Positions 48,120 through 59,700 of a stretch of DNA of 64,000 nucleotides are shown piece by piece. The translations under genes and the position numbers were made by a program. Numbering within the stretch: position 1 is the first letter of the stretch; each line of letters starts with the position of its first letter. The notes beneath the pieces are model-generated. The model was not told the DNA's origin. It worked only from the letters and a program-made list of their open reading frames with translations, and ran no database searches. The DNA is from Actinomycetes bacterium (GTDB taxonomy: Bacteria > Actinomycetota > Acidimicrobiia > Acidimicrobiales > Bog-793): contig JAKABW010000011.1 in assembly GCA_021796535.1 (NCBI GenBank), positions 1 to 64,000 of the forward strand, written 5' to 3'.

Positions 48120-49775
48120 ATGACTTTCGGGAACGAAGCTGAAAACCTGCAAACAGAGAATTCAACCACAGAAAAATTCGATTTCATCATAGTGGGCGGC
48201 GGATCAGCCGGCTGTGTCCTGGCCAACAGACTGAGCGCCAATCCCCGAAGCAGAGTCTTGTTGCTTGAAGCCGGGCCGAGCGACACTCATCCTCTTTTAC
48301 ACATACCGGCGGCTTTTCCCAAATTGTTTGCATCCAATCTGGATTGGAACCTAAAAACCAAACCCCAGGCCAACTTAAATAACAGAAGCGTTTTATTCCC
48401 ACAAGGCAAAGTGATGGGAGGAAGCTCTTCGATCAATGCAATGTGCTGGATTCGGGGGATGCAGGCCGATTTTGAGACATGGGGAGAGCTGGCTGGCACC
48501 GAATGGGGGCCGGAGAGCGTTTTAGAATTTTTCCATAAAGCCGAAAAGTTGCTGGTGCCGGACGAAGAAGGCGCAGAAAACTACGGAACAAGGGGTTTGA
48601 TACATATTTCGCCGCAACGCGACCCCAGAAATATCACTTCCAAATTCCTGGAAGCCGCAAAAAACTCCCCGCTGGAAAGAGACCCGAACCGTCATAAAGC
48701 CGGAGAACGCGGAGGCGACCTTTCACTCGTGACACAGAGGAACGGCCGGCGGGTCTCGGTGGCCGACGCATACCTAAAAAAAGTAATGAACCGACCGAAT
48801 TTGGTCGTACGGACAGGAGCGGTATGCAACAAAATTCTGTTCGAGGACAAAAAGGCCTCCGAGGTGATTTACTCCGTGGGCAAAAACCGTCTTTTCAAAG
48901 CCTCGGCGCAATACGAAATCATTCTTTCGGCGGGAGCGTTGTCAACGCCCGCCATACTGATGCGCTCGGGCATAGGAAACGGCAGTGATCTGGCAAAACT
49001 GGCAATTGGGGTGGTGGCCGACAACAGAGCGGTCGGGGCGAACCTGCAGGACCACATCACAACCGGCATCGCCGTAGAGACACCGGGCTTTCCCAGCCTT
49101 GCCAAAGCGAATTCGCCCAACCAATTCCTGAAATACCTGACACAGAGGAAAGGCATGCTCACATCCCCGGTTTGCGAGGCCTATGCCTTTTACAAATCGG
49201 ATCCGGAATTGTCGGCGCCTGATCTGGAGATGATATTTTTGCCTGTGGCATTTTTGGGGGAAGGACAAGGAATTCCAGACCTGGATGCCGCCACACTTGC
49301 CACTGTTTTGCTTTGTCCAAAAAGCAAGGGAAGTGTCTCGCTTGCCTCGTCCGATCCGAACGAACCCCAGATTGTGGACCCCAACTACCTGTCAGACGAA
49401 AACGGAGAAGACAGAGCCCGTCTGGAAAAAGGACTGGGCTGTCTGCTGGATATTTTGGAGCTTGATCCTTTCAAATCATCAACGGGCAAGCTCATAGCGC
49501 CATATGACGGCGTTTACAAAAAAGAGGCCCGGGCGGCAATTATAAGCGATGCCGTAGACAACCTGTCCCAAACTCTATACCATCCGGCGGGTACCTGCAG
49601 GATGGGCAAGGACAGCTCATCCTGTCTCACTCCGGATTTGAAAGTACGGGGAGTCGAGGCGCTAAGGGTGGTTGATGCCTCAGCCATGCCGACTCTTGTC
49701 AGAGGCCATACCAATGCAGCCACGGTTATGATTGCCGAAAAGGCGGCTTCTTTGATCCTCAGCACATACGGATGA
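48120..49775 (+). CDS. GMC-family FAD oxidoreductase (choline dehydrogenase-like)
   Basis: An alcohol oxidase or dehydrogenase of 551 residues. FAD-binding motif [20 protein letters not shown] and [10 protein letters not shown] near the N-terminus. GMC signatures [21 protein letters not shown] and [19 protein letters not shown] follow. The C-terminal catalytic region is [11 protein letters not shown] and [27 protein letters not shown]. Closest in layout to BetA choline dehydrogenases and aromatic or long-chain alcohol dehydrogenases; there is no adjacent betaine pathway gene, so the substrate is open. Confidence 0.92.
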   Translation: MTFGNEAENLQTENSTTEKFDFIIVGGGSAGCVLANRLSANPRSRVLLLEAGPSDTHPLLHIPAAFPKLFASNLDWNLKTKPQANLNNRSVLFPQGKVMGGSSSINAMCWIRGMQADFETWGELAGTEWGPESVLEFFHKAEKLLVPDEEGAENYGTRGLIHISPQRDPRNITSKFLEAAKNSPLERDPNRHKAGERGGDLSLVTQRNGRRVSVADAYLKKVMNRPNLVVRTGAVCNKILFEDKKASEVIYSVGKNRLFKASAQYEIILSAGALSTPAILMRSGIGNGSDLAKLAIGVVADNRAVGANLQDHITTGIAVETPGFPSLAKANSPNQFLKYLTQRKGMLTSPVCEAYAFYKSDPELSAPDLEMIFLPVAFLGEGQGIPDLDAATLATVLLCPKSKGSVSLASSDPNEPQIVDPNYLSDENGEDRARLEKGLGCLLDILELDPFKSSTGKLIAPYDGVYKKEARAAIISDAVDNLSQTLYHPAGTCRMGKDSSSCLTPDLKVRGVEALRVVDASAMPTLVRGHTNAATVMIAEKAASLILSTYG

Positions 49776-49826
49776 CACTCCGTCATGCATCGTTGTCCGG
49801 GCCGCTTAACGCAAGTATTTATGCGC

Positions 49827-50912
49827 CTAGCCTTTCAGCAGACCGAGCGAAGTGGTCATTTCCACCACGGACGGTCCCAGGGTTTCATACGAAACGGTTA
49901 TTTGGTATTTTCCGTTTCTGAGTGTGGTCGTATAATTCGTATAATGCACGCCGTAGGGCTTGAATCCCAATTGCTTGAGAGAAGTCAAATAACTGACCAC
50001 ATCCGATGTATTTTGCGGAGCGGTGATCACGATCCAGACGTAATTGGGATTACCCTTCGCGTATGCTCCGGATAAGTTGCCGGGAGGCCTGGGAACGGAA
50101 GCCGGGAACGATGACGGTATGTAGTGGAGAATCTTGGGTATCGTCGTAGTTGTTGCTTTTGTACCGTTCACTTTCTTGGCCGCTTTTTTCCCATTGCCGG
50201 TACTTGGCAATGCAATCAACCTGACGTTACCCACCGAAGTGACCGTAAAACTGAAGTCGAGAAAACTCTGACGCGTCGGAGCGTTGGCATTTGACTTATA
50301 CCACAACAAAGCTCCGCTTTTTGAGGCGATACAGGCTGTGGGTGAGGTTTTGGAAAGACTTTTATGCTTCTGTGCTACGCCGTACTCATTTCCCCTCAAG
50401 CCGGCGCCGGAGCATGTTCCCATGCTCTTCAATACTGCTCCTTTGGCGTCTATTTTATTCAGAAAAACTTTTGCCCAGGCATACTGATCCGCTTCTTTGA
50501 TGTATGCATACGGAGATTGAATATTGAATTTTGCGGTTTTCTTTCCGGTAACTTTATAACCTTGTTTACCCACGTAAAAAATATTCCTACCCGGTTCGTT
50601 CAGTTCAAAATTGTTCTGGGCGTGAATCCTGGCATTGAGGACTGACCGTTTCCCTTTGGCATACTCGACCGCAGTAAAACTGTAATTCGTCAGATCCGAA
50701 AGCCGGGAAACGGAAAATGTGTTGGTTATGGCAGTCGATTTCTTTGCGGCTCTGTTCACAAGGATATGATTGACGAGGCTCGGAGAAGTGTCCGCAGCCG
50801 ATTTGACGGGAACCGCGGTTCCGGCGCCGGCCGGGCCCAAAATAAATGCACCGGATGCCATGACACCCGCGACGGAAGCCAGAACCAGTTTATCGAAAAG
50901 TTTACGCTGCAT
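49827..50912 (-). CDS. Secreted protein of unknown function
   Basis: A 361-residue exported protein with no known domain. Signal sequence MQRKLFDKLVLASVAGVMASGAFILGPAGAGTA. The middle region is rich in Asn, Lys, Ser and Tyr, with FELNEPGRNIFYVGKQGYKVTGKKTAKFNIQSPYAYI, resembling LppX/LprG-type or other lipid-binding beta folds in feel only; this is not established. A basic Lys/Thr-rich linker (KKAAKKVNGTKATTTTIP) follows, then a C-terminal domain (VWIVITAPQNTSDVVSYLTSLKQLGFKPYGVHYT). GGAGTGG lies before the ATG. Confidence 0.7.
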   Translation of the reverse strand: MQRKLFDKLVLASVAGVMASGAFILGPAGAGTAVPVKSAADTSPSLVNHILVNRAAKKSTAITNTFSVSRLSDLTNYSFTAVEYAKGKRSVLNARIHAQNNFELNEPGRNIFYVGKQGYKVTGKKTAKFNIQSPYAYIKEADQYAWAKVFLNKIDAKGAVLKSMGTCSGAGLRGNEYGVAQKHKSLSKTSPTACIASKSGALLWYKSNANAPTRQSFLDFSFTVTSVGNVRLIALPSTGNGKKAAKKVNGTKATTTTIPKILHYIPSSFPASVPRPPGNLSGAYAKGNPNYVWIVITAPQNTSDVVSYLTSLKQLGFKPYGVHYTNYTTTLRNGKYQITVSYETLGPSVVEMTTSLGLLKG

Positions 50913-51022
50913 TGGGGTACCACTCCTTGACTGACGAATTATCCATGTTGACGATACGTTTTACGCTTGATAGAAGAACGTACACCAAACTTATTTTAGC
51001 CTTATTATAACTATAGGTACAG

Positions 51023-53116
51023 TCAGTTATCATTTAATGCCAGTGTGGACAAATAACTTAAAACCTCTTTATAATCGGTGGTGACAGGCATTGCCGGGAG
51101 TCGGCTTATAAGATAATTTTTATACTTGGCCGTATTCAGTCTCGGATCCAGAACGGCAACCACTCCCTTGTCGGTGGAACTTCTTATAAGACGGCCCACC
51201 CCCTGAGCCAGCAGGTTGGCAGCCTTGGGTAAATCGATCGAAACAAATCCCGCTTCGCCGGCCAATTCTCTTCTTGCCATCAACAACGGGTCATCCGGTC
51301 TCGGGAAAGGAATTTTGTCAATAATCACGAGAGACAGTGATTCGCCCGGCACATCGACTCCTTGCCAGAAGCTCATGGTGGCAAAAAGACTGGTATCCCG
51401 TTCAGCCGTAAATTTATCGATTAAAAATCTTCTGGAATGCCGGCCTTGCATGATGAGATTTGTGGACACTTTCCTCAGACAAAATTCATACGCTTCTTCC
51501 ATCGCGGCTTTACTGGTGAACAAAACCAGGGCTTTCCCGTTAAATGCCTTTAACAGTGTCGCTATCTCCGAGTATCTGTATGTACTCATGTCTTTTTTAC
51601 GCGGATCCGGAAGATGGGAAGGAATATAGAGAAGCGAATTGGAGTGATAGTCAAACGGACTCTGCACTTCGGTAAAGCTGACCAAGTCTCCGTCGGCTCC
51701 AAGGCGCGATACGATGGCTCCGTCCACGGTTGCGCTTGTCATCACCGTAGGTTTATTTGTAAAAGTGCCTTTATCCAAAAAAAGAGACAGATCAAGCGGC
51801 ATGCCTTCCAATTTTAAAAAACCCGCCTCACGTTCTGCGTAAATAACAAAATTTGCATCTTTTGCCAAAATATGATGCATGTCCGCTAACAGTTTTGTGA
51901 CCACCTGAACAGCCCGAATTGTCTTATCCGGCAACGGCGCTTTGCCTGTTAAGTTGACACTGCGCTGAACGGGTTTTTCTGATAAGAATTCCTCTTCTTC
52001 CTCCCTGTCTTTCGTGGAGGAAAGATAAGAAAAGTGGGCCAGATACTTTGTCAACAAATCCAATATAAATTGTACCTTATCTGCCATGATATCCAAGTGA
52101 GCCAAAAAAGCCGTTTCGGCCTTTGACGGCTCGCCGTATAGTATCCTCCTGCCCGATAGCATCTCCAGGTAGTCATCTATGCCGGCCACCGATTCCGGCA
52201 GCTCTTCCGATACCGTGGCAAACAGCGCGTCGAGGTAAGTTTCCTGATACCCCATTTTGGAAAAAAAATCTTTTGTCCGACTGTCTCCCGACGAACGCAA
52301 TTTGGAAATTTCGTTCAGTGCACTCTGCAACTCCGCAATTGCGCCCCTGAAACGTTTTGAGGTTATTGTAAAGCCCAATGTTTTTGTCAATACATCCTCC
52401 AATTCATGGACTTCATCGACAATAAGAACATCGTAATTGGGTAAAATCTTTCCGTAAACCATATCAAGGCACAGTAAATGTAAATTAACCACTATTACCG
52501 TTGCCTCCTCGGTTCTCTTTTTTGCTTTTTCCGCAAAACACACATCGCCCTTGGGACACAACCTGGATCCGACGCATTCATCGACGGTAACGGAAATTTC
52601 CTTTGCCAGATCGGCAGTAACTTCTATATCCAGCTCAGATAAATCTCCCGTTTCCGTCACGGCAAGCCAGTCTGATATCTCCTCATATACGGCAAAGCCT
52701 TTGTTTGCATAAGAAAAGAGCTTTGGGGCTCCCGGATTTCTTTCATCAATATGCTCGCCAAAAGCTTTTCTGCACAAGTAATTTGAGCGGCCTTTTAGAA
52801 CCGCATACGACAATTCAAGATCAAGAGTATCCGACACGGCAGGTAAGTCATTTTTTGCCAATTGATCTTGCAACGTTTTTGTCGCCGTGGCAATAACAAT
52901 TTTTTTACCTGATAAAAGCGCCGGAACCAGGTAAGCAAACGACTTTCCTGTGCCCGTGCCGGCTTTAACCACTGCACAGCCTCCGTTGTGAATGATGGAA
53001 TCAACCTGTCGAAGCATTTCCAATTGGCCAAGGCGGATTTCACCGTCTTGTTTTAAATTCTGCACAACGCTCAGCAGTGCGGTTTCCGCGTTGTCTTTTG
53101 ATTTCTTTACCGACAT
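51023..53116 (-). CDS. DinG/XPD-family ATP-dependent DNA helicase
   Basis: An iron-sulfur superfamily 2 helicase of about 697 residues. Motif I is GCAVVKAGTGTGKSFAYLVPAL and motif Ia IATATKTLQDQL. Four cluster cysteines are visible: NYLCRKAF, CVGSRLCPKGDVC. DEAH box: VLIVDEVHELED. C-terminal motifs: ALVLFTSKAAMEEAYEF, LFATMSFWQGVDVPGESLSLVIIDKIPFPRP and QGVGRLIRSSTDKGVV. The start is uncertain between ATG 53116 and an in-frame GTG 53134. It follows the AddA-like gene by 11-29 bp and is the last gene of the repair operon. Confidence 0.9.
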   Translation of the reverse strand: MSVKKSKDNAETALLSVVQNLKQDGEIRLGQLEMLRQVDSIIHNGGCAVVKAGTGTGKSFAYLVPALLSGKKIVIATATKTLQDQLAKNDLPAVSDTLDLELSYAVLKGRSNYLCRKAFGEHIDERNPGAPKLFSYANKGFAVYEEISDWLAVTETGDLSELDIEVTADLAKEISVTVDECVGSRLCPKGDVCFAEKAKKRTEEATVIVVNLHLLCLDMVYGKILPNYDVLIVDEVHELEDVLTKTLGFTITSKRFRGAIAELQSALNEISKLRSSGDSRTKDFFSKMGYQETYLDALFATVSEELPESVAGIDDYLEMLSGRRILYGEPSKAETAFLAHLDIMADKVQFILDLLTKYLAHFSYLSSTKDREEEEEFLSEKPVQRSVNLTGKAPLPDKTIRAVQVVTKLLADMHHILAKDANFVIYAEREAGFLKLEGMPLDLSLFLDKGTFTNKPTVMTSATVDGAIVSRLGADGDLVSFTEVQSPFDYHSNSLLYIPSHLPDPRKKDMSTYRYSEIATLLKAFNGKALVLFTSKAAMEEAYEFCLRKVSTNLIMQGRHSRRFLIDKFTAERDTSLFATMSFWQGVDVPGESLSLVIIDKIPFPRPDDPLLMARRELAGEAGFVSIDLPKAANLLAQGVGRLIRSSTDKGVVAVLDPRLNTAKYKNYLISRLPAMPVTTDYKEVLSYLSTLALNDN

Positions 53117-53144
53117 AAAATTTCTCTTGCCCACAGACCCGTGT

Positions 53145-56100
53145 CTATAGAACTTGACATAATAGCTCGCTCACGGCAGGCAAAAGCTCTTGAAATATCG
53201 CCGTTGCGTCCGCACCCGAGATCAGCAAAGAGGTGCACGACGAGGGACTGATCGGATACAGAAATAAGCAATTTTTTACCGTATCACCAACCGAGTCCAT
53301 AGCCAAAGAGTAAAAACCCAAACGGAAGCAATTGAGTGCCAAGGCGACTTCCCTGTGCTCACCGGATAAAAAGGATATGCCTTTTTGCACCTGGGTCAAG
53401 AGAGAGTAGTCTAATACGATACTTCCGCCGTCTCCCACAGAGCAGATATCTGCCATACTTTCAAAGGTAATGCCGCTAAAACTAAAAATAATCGGTACAT
53501 CTTTTGACAGTGAAGAGTTTTCCTCCAAATAGTTTAAAATGTGATCTTCATATATTTGATATGCATGATATATATTTTTTTCTTCAAAAGAGTCGCTGTA
53601 TTCAGCCGGTACACTGCTCTTACTGGCTGGTTTTCGCATTATCAATATATCAATGAGAGCTTGAAGTTCCTTGGCATCCTTCATATTTATGAATATGTTG
53701 TCGTTCAATTCGGTTACTTTAGTAATGTCAAAATTAATTAGTTGCGCTGTGAGGAGAGGTAAAAGCAGTTCTCTTAGAGTCTCGACAGGATGGGCAGAAA
53801 ATATATTTTCTAAAAAATCCATATTTATTACACCAAAGAATATTTTTTCTTTTTGATAATTCTCCAGCTCATGCTGCCAATCAACAATACTTCCGCCATT
53901 TAAAAACTGAAGGTCTTCCTGCGGTGTGGAAACCGGGTCGCTGCTTTTTAAAGCAGGAGCATACAATTTATTTTCTCCTCCCGTTTCTCTGGCTGCGTCG
54001 ATAGTGCTTACTTTTGACAGCAAATATTCATCGGATTCGACGATATTATGAATAACTTCCGCCAAAGACGGCTTAGCGGACACTGAGGGTTTATAGGAAA
54101 GCGATATGACCAAGTGATCCCTTGCTCTTGTCGCCGCCACGTATAGCAATCTATATAGTTCCGCTCTTTCCAAGCGTTCATACTCGTCGGTTGCTTCGTC
54201 GTAACCGGAAGTTTTGAGCTGCTCATTGATTCTTATGTTAATACTGCCCTTGTGCAATTCTTGCGAGGTATCCAGAATGATATTTGGCTTTTCTCTCACC
54301 AATGGCGCTGCTCCCAATTCGGTAAGAATGACTATGGGATATTCAAGACCTTTTGCGCCATGTATCGTAACCACCTTCACGGCATTGCGGCTTGCCGCGT
54401 AATCCTCAAACAATTCCGCTCTGGGATAATTGCCTTTTTCCGCCTCTATCAGATCAAGCAAATCCTGCGGCAACAGATCCGGGTCTTTTGCGTAGCTAAT
54501 TATTTTGTTGATAATATAGTCTAAAGCCAATTTTGATTCGTATGAAAACTGTGACAGACTTGCCAAAGCGTAAATACAGCTACTGTCTACCAGCTTAGCC
54601 ACCATATCCGGTATACCGAAATTTTTATATACATTATGTAAATAATATATATGTGACATTGCCGAATACACTTTGTAATCGGAAGTCATGCCATAGTTAT
54701 TCACGGAAGCAATAATGCGATCAGAGACTTCCACCAGCTGATTTCTGGAGAAGTACGATTCGTGACGGGTGTACGGTTGCCAAGTTCCGCCTTTGGATTT
54801 ATACTCTTGTAAATCGATATCGCTGCATCCAAATATTATTGTGCGCAATGCCCCCAAAATATAGTACTCCTGATATGGCATGACGACAGCCCTGATGCAC
54901 GCCAGGAGATCCTGTACAAACTGATTCGCAAAGATCAAATCCGAGGAAGGCAGTTGGTAAGGTATGCGCGCCCTTTCTAAAGCCGTACGCAACTCATTCA
55001 ACCCCGTCCGACGCTGAATAACTATAGCGATATCGCTAAAATCAGCGGGTCTTTCTGCATTATCGTCCCCCACCATCCACGGGGAAGAAACGGCCTCAGT
55101 TATGACCGCCACAACCGCTTCCGATTCCCTTTGACGCCTTTCTGAAACAGTTGAACTGCTTTTAAATAATTGTTCTAAAAAAACTATATTTGATTGATCA
55201 GAGCTTCGTGCCCCCACCAGAGGTTGAAATGCCTCTGTGGTGCCTTCACCGGGTGAAGCGGGATGAGCGTCGGCAAAAGTTACGTCTTCATCGTTATCAT
55301 CCGACACCCTGGATCTGCCGTGAAAATCTGTATCGCCGGGAATGAGATCGCCATTCGCCTGAATCAAATGGGTAAATATTCTATTGACAGTTTCCAAAAC
55401 CTCCGATCTCGACCTAAAATTCGTTACAAGTTGTAAAGGCAAATCATTTGCAATTTTAGACCTTGTTTGCCTGTATAAGCCTACATCTGCTCCCCTAAAT
55501 CTATAGATAGATTGCTTGGGGTCACCTACGTAAAATAATTTGGATCCCTGTTTTCCTTCCGGAAGATCCGCCAAGAGCCCGAGTATCGACAGTTGCAATT
55601 CGTCAGTATCTTGAAACTCATCCACCAAAATATATTTATATTGTAAAGCAATCTTGCCTCTCACTTCGGCATCGTCCTCAAGCAATTCGTAGCAGTAGAC
55701 CAGCAGATCCTGAAAACGCAACTCGCCCGATAATTTACGTTCAAGACCTGCCTTGGCTGCTTCGCTTGTCATCCAGAAGGCAAGGTAGGGTAAAGACAGA
55801 TCTATGACATTTTGCAAAATATCTTTTCTCAAATCGGATACTTCTTTTACCAGATTCCGCAGCTCGGTTATGTCCGCATCCGGCCAATTGGCCTTATTGC
55901 CTGTTCTGGATGGCTTTTGCTCTCCAATCAGTAAAAGCCATTCCAGCAATTGAGAAAAAGACGGTTCGGCGGGAAGAAGACTCTGCCAAGAGGCCAGCCG
56001 CTTAAGGAGTAAAAATAATTTATCACTTTCGCTTTCACAAGTAAAGTCTTTGAGCTGATTGGCAATATCTCGGATCTGAGACACTTTCGGCATTGCCTCA

Positions 56101-56702
56101 CTGACAATGCTGTGTTGCTGTTCAAAACCGAATTTAATGCCGCTGTGGTCTGCCAGCTTATAAAATTTTTCATTGCACAGTTTCCATAACTCATTTAAGT
56201 GATAATCGGTTACCCCCAGCGTCTGGGCAGTCAGCAGTATGTTCTTTTTATCTTCATCATCGAATGACTTATATATAATCCGCATCAATTGATTTTTGAG
56301 CCGGTATTTGACAGCTGACTCGTCTATCACAGAAAATCCAAAAGGTATACCTATCGTATGAGCATATCTTTGTAATAGAGAATGAGCGAAGCCGTGTATG
56401 GTGGTAATTGTCGCCGCAGGAAGTCCCGATAAAGCTTTTAGAAGATTTTGATTATCGCCATTTTTATCCAACTCTTTATTCAGCTCCGCACCAAGCCTCT
56501 CCCGCAATTCTGCGGCCGCTGATTCCGTAAAAGTAATGGCCGCTATCTCAGCTATCTTTACTTCGGAAGTTTTTAATAAGTAAACGATTTTGCTTACGAG
56601 AACGGAGGTCTTTCCGGTGCCTGCGCCGGCTTCCACCAAAAGGTGGGGGCTTTGATCGTGAATGGCTTTATCTCTGGCTTCTCCGTCAAGGAAGTCTTTC
56701 AT
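53145..56702 (-). CDS. AddA-like UvrD/RecB helicase with degenerate C-terminal nuclease domain
   Basis: A 1185-residue superfamily 1 helicase. Motif I LLVEAGAGTGKTSVLV, Ia AAITFTESAAAELRERL, ITTIHGFAHSLL, motif II YILVDEFQDTDELQ, motif III KLFYVGDPKQSIYRFRGADVGLY, motif IV VTNFRSR, motif V VVTIHGAKGLEYPIVIL and motif VI RLLYVAATRARDHLVI are all present. The last 120 residues have the layout of a PD-(D/E)XK nuclease domain: MAD with Asp1085, then IVLDYS at 1098-1100. However, the DYK lysine is replaced by Ser1100, so nuclease activity is doubtful. It lies 40 bp after the AddB-like gene. Confidence 0.88.
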   Translation of the reverse strand: MKDFLDGEARDKAIHDQSPHLLVEAGAGTGKTSVLVSKIVYLLKTSEVKIAEIAAITFTESAAAELRERLGAELNKELDKNGDNQNLLKALSGLPAATITTIHGFAHSLLQRYAHTIGIPFGFSVIDESAVKYRLKNQLMRIIYKSFDDEDKKNILLTAQTLGVTDYHLNELWKLCNEKFYKLADHSGIKFGFEQQHSIVSEAMPKVSQIRDIANQLKDFTCESESDKLFLLLKRLASWQSLLPAEPSFSQLLEWLLLIGEQKPSRTGNKANWPDADITELRNLVKEVSDLRKDILQNVIDLSLPYLAFWMTSEAAKAGLERKLSGELRFQDLLVYCYELLEDDAEVRGKIALQYKYILVDEFQDTDELQLSILGLLADLPEGKQGSKLFYVGDPKQSIYRFRGADVGLYRQTRSKIANDLPLQLVTNFRSRSEVLETVNRIFTHLIQANGDLIPGDTDFHGRSRVSDDNDEDVTFADAHPASPGEGTTEAFQPLVGARSSDQSNIVFLEQLFKSSSTVSERRQRESEAVVAVITEAVSSPWMVGDDNAERPADFSDIAIVIQRRTGLNELRTALERARIPYQLPSSDLIFANQFVQDLLACIRAVVMPYQEYYILGALRTIIFGCSDIDLQEYKSKGGTWQPYTRHESYFSRNQLVEVSDRIIASVNNYGMTSDYKVYSAMSHIYYLHNVYKNFGIPDMVAKLVDSSCIYALASLSQFSYESKLALDYIINKIISYAKDPDLLPQDLLDLIEAEKGNYPRAELFEDYAASRNAVKVVTIHGAKGLEYPIVILTELGAAPLVREKPNIILDTSQELHKGSINIRINEQLKTSGYDEATDEYERLERAELYRLLYVAATRARDHLVISLSYKPSVSAKPSLAEVIHNIVESDEYLLSKVSTIDAARETGGENKLYAPALKSSDPVSTPQEDLQFLNGGSIVDWQHELENYQKEKIFFGVINMDFLENIFSAHPVETLRELLLPLLTAQLINFDITKVTELNDNIFINMKDAKELQALIDILIMRKPASKSSVPAEYSDSFEEKNIYHAYQIYEDHILNYLEENSSLSKDVPIIFSFSGITFESMADICSVGDGGSIVLDYSLLTQVQKGISFLSGEHREVALALNCFRLGFYSLAMDSVGDTVKNCLFLYPISPSSCTSLLISGADATAIFQELLPAVSELLCQVL

Positions 56703-56742
56703 AGCGCCTCACGGATCACAATTTTCATACCTTCACAACACC

Positions 56743-59700
56743 TTATTCGGCTGTAGCGACATATTGCCCAACGTAGTCGTTGGATTTCAGTGACGGCCAT
56801 TTGGATCTTTGAGCATCGCTGCAAACAGACCGGTAATCGCAATTCCTGCAATTCTCGTAAGCCCCTTGCGATAACCCGCCGGGATTCTGTGGAAAGACAC
56901 CGTGTTCGATCAGGTCGTGAACATTGCCGATGACGTTATGCAACTCGTCGAGTATTTCCCGGTCTATCAACAATTCAATATTTTTTTCAGGCTGTGCTAT
57001 GAAGTCGTAGACCGCATGATATGCCTGATAGGCATCTTTCTCTGGATATACATCTACATAAATAGGGAGCTGTAGGAAAGTTTTGATGCTGCCCTGATCG
57101 CGTTTCAATTTTTGATACTTGTCGGGCGAACCTGTTTTGTAATCTACGACACAAAGGGTATCGCCGCCGACGCTGTCAACTCTGTCAATCGACCCCGACA
57201 CCCTGAGAGTCGCCTCGGAGCAAGCCTGACTTGTACTTTGCACTTTCATTATCGGTTGATCCGAGAATTTGTATTCGCTTGCCAAAGTTACCCGAGAGCC
57301 GTCAAGTAAAGATTCCAGATAACGATCACTCCAAAGCAACAGACGATAAAGCCATTTTTGTTTTAATCCATTGATAGTTTCTCTAAAAACACTGTCGGCA
57401 TAACGATCAAGTCTGCCGAACTCTATGTCGGTAACCGCAGTAAGGACATCGGTCAAATGCGGTTCGGCGGAAAGGATTTTGGAATAAGAACGGCTATATG
57501 ATTGCAGTGCTTGGCCGTCATAGTAATTTTCCAACAAACACATTGGATCCGCACCGTTTGTACTTGGGAAATTCAAATCTTTGATAACTTTGATATATAC
57601 CTCTAATATTTTATGGACAGTTGAACCAATTTGATTGCGCAGCGGTTCTAAATACCCATTTGCATACTGCTCGCCTCGGAGACCCAAAATATCTTTAAGA
57701 AAGTAAGAAAAGGGGCATTTTTGATATCTTTCCAGCGAAGTTGCCGAAAAAGAGAAATTGTCATTATCCGGTCTATCTCCCCTTGTTTTGACGTACCCCA
57801 TATGTTCGTTGAATTCCGGTTTTGATCGCGCCGACAAGGCTTGAAGCGAAAAGTAAAGGGAAATGGGCATCATGACGGCGGGGGACAGCGCCGCATCCAA
57901 ACCGTGAAAGCTCCTTTGCAAAACATGGCCGGCAATATCCCGATGGCTGTATAAAGGAAATTTATGATCGATGCTTCCGGGTTGCCCGGCTTCACTGAAA
58001 GAATAGGCGGTATCTGTTACGTCCAATAATGACGATACCAAATTTGCCACGGATCCTTTGGCCTTTGAATTTGGGCCATGTAGGGCATAGCTGATTCGTA
58101 AGTATTCACCGGTCGATAAATACTTACCGAGAATTGATTTAAATGTTTCTTTCCTGTAAGGATTATCCATTAATTCAGCAGAACAGCCCAGAAGAGTTAC
58201 AAACCTAAACGGCACTTTACAGGCATCTTCGGCGGAAGCTATGTAAACGCCCGGGTAGTTGGGACAGTCTTGTCCTATCCGGACGGTACCGATAACATCG
58301 GCCAAAGAGCCGGCCTCACTTTTCCCTACCGAAACAGCGTCGCGGCGAATTTGGGCCAATACGTTTTTATAAGTCACGTACTCCAAATCCGGTGCGCAGA
58401 TTTCCCCGGATTTGAGACAAGCCAAAAATCCTTCTATGCAGTCATCCAGCCAGATGACCGCTTCAAGAATATCGTTTGGGATATCCTTTCCCTCCAAACA
58501 ACGCATGGCTAAATCCATGAGATCGGCGGCTTTACCGCTATTTTCGTTTTCACTTTTCTTACTGATATTTTCCATGGTGCTGCGCCAGAAACCCATTGAT
58601 CCCATCTCCTGGGAAAGATCGGCAATGCGATAAAAAATATCGCCGTAAGTCTCCCACGGGTTTGCGCCGCATACGGAAAAGACTTCTTCCAAAACCCGGA
58701 CAAGCTCATTTCCCGAAACAGCGTTGGCATCAATTCGCATTATTGACTTCATCAGCTCCAAGAAAATATTTTTCTTGGACGCTTGGGGGTCATCCATATA
58801 GTGATCCACTTGCAAAAAAGAGGATTCGTAGCGGACTGTTTGCCGATAAGTCTCTCCTCCGAAATAGATGACGGCACATTCGTGGGGTTTGGCTCCCGCC
58901 GCGATGCGTTGCACTGTATACCGGAATGCTTCACGGACTTCTCCCTGGATACTTGGCTGACCGGAAATCTCGACAACGGCTTTGCTCTCATTCAAACCGG
59001 ATCCAAACCAAAAATTCGTCGAATCGGTATCTGCATTGCTTTCCGATAAAACACTTTTGACCACAGCTAAATCATCTTCTTGTTCTGCCGGAGCGCTTTG
59101 CGGCGGCAGAGCCCCGTCAGTCCGGCTATACCGGCTGTCTGCCTCATGGTTCGCCGGATCCAAACTGTCCTTGCCATGCCTCCCCGGTCTTATTGTCTCA
59201 TTCGGCAAGGTTATATGGGTATTTTTGCTGCCTATGGTATAAACATTGATTGAGCTGCGGCTGTCCGGGTGGGTTAACCCGACAAGACCCTGATAAAAAG
59301 TTTTTTCAAGATTGGATATTCCGTCCGGCATAAACAAAACGTAATGTCTTGCATAACTAAGAATGCGGTCTCTTTGTTCGTTTGCTGCTTTCAATAGCTC
59401 GTTGACAACATCCAATTTATCGACATAGCTTGCTTTGATTGTCTCGTGTACTTTAGTCACGTAATTTCGCATTAAACTATGTGAAAAATACTGCATGATG
59501 ATTTCAGTCATGGAATCTTTTCTCTGATAGCGAATGTATTCATACATGCCGGCCAGAGTACTGCCTTGAAGATTCATTTGGGGCCAGGTATTTTTTATAT
59601 ATCGGCATGCATAAAGCAGAGTATGTCGCTCTAAGAACTTTTTCTCATGTCCGGGAAATGCCTCTTCCCAAAGCCGCTCAGCGAGACCGTCGAATGTCGT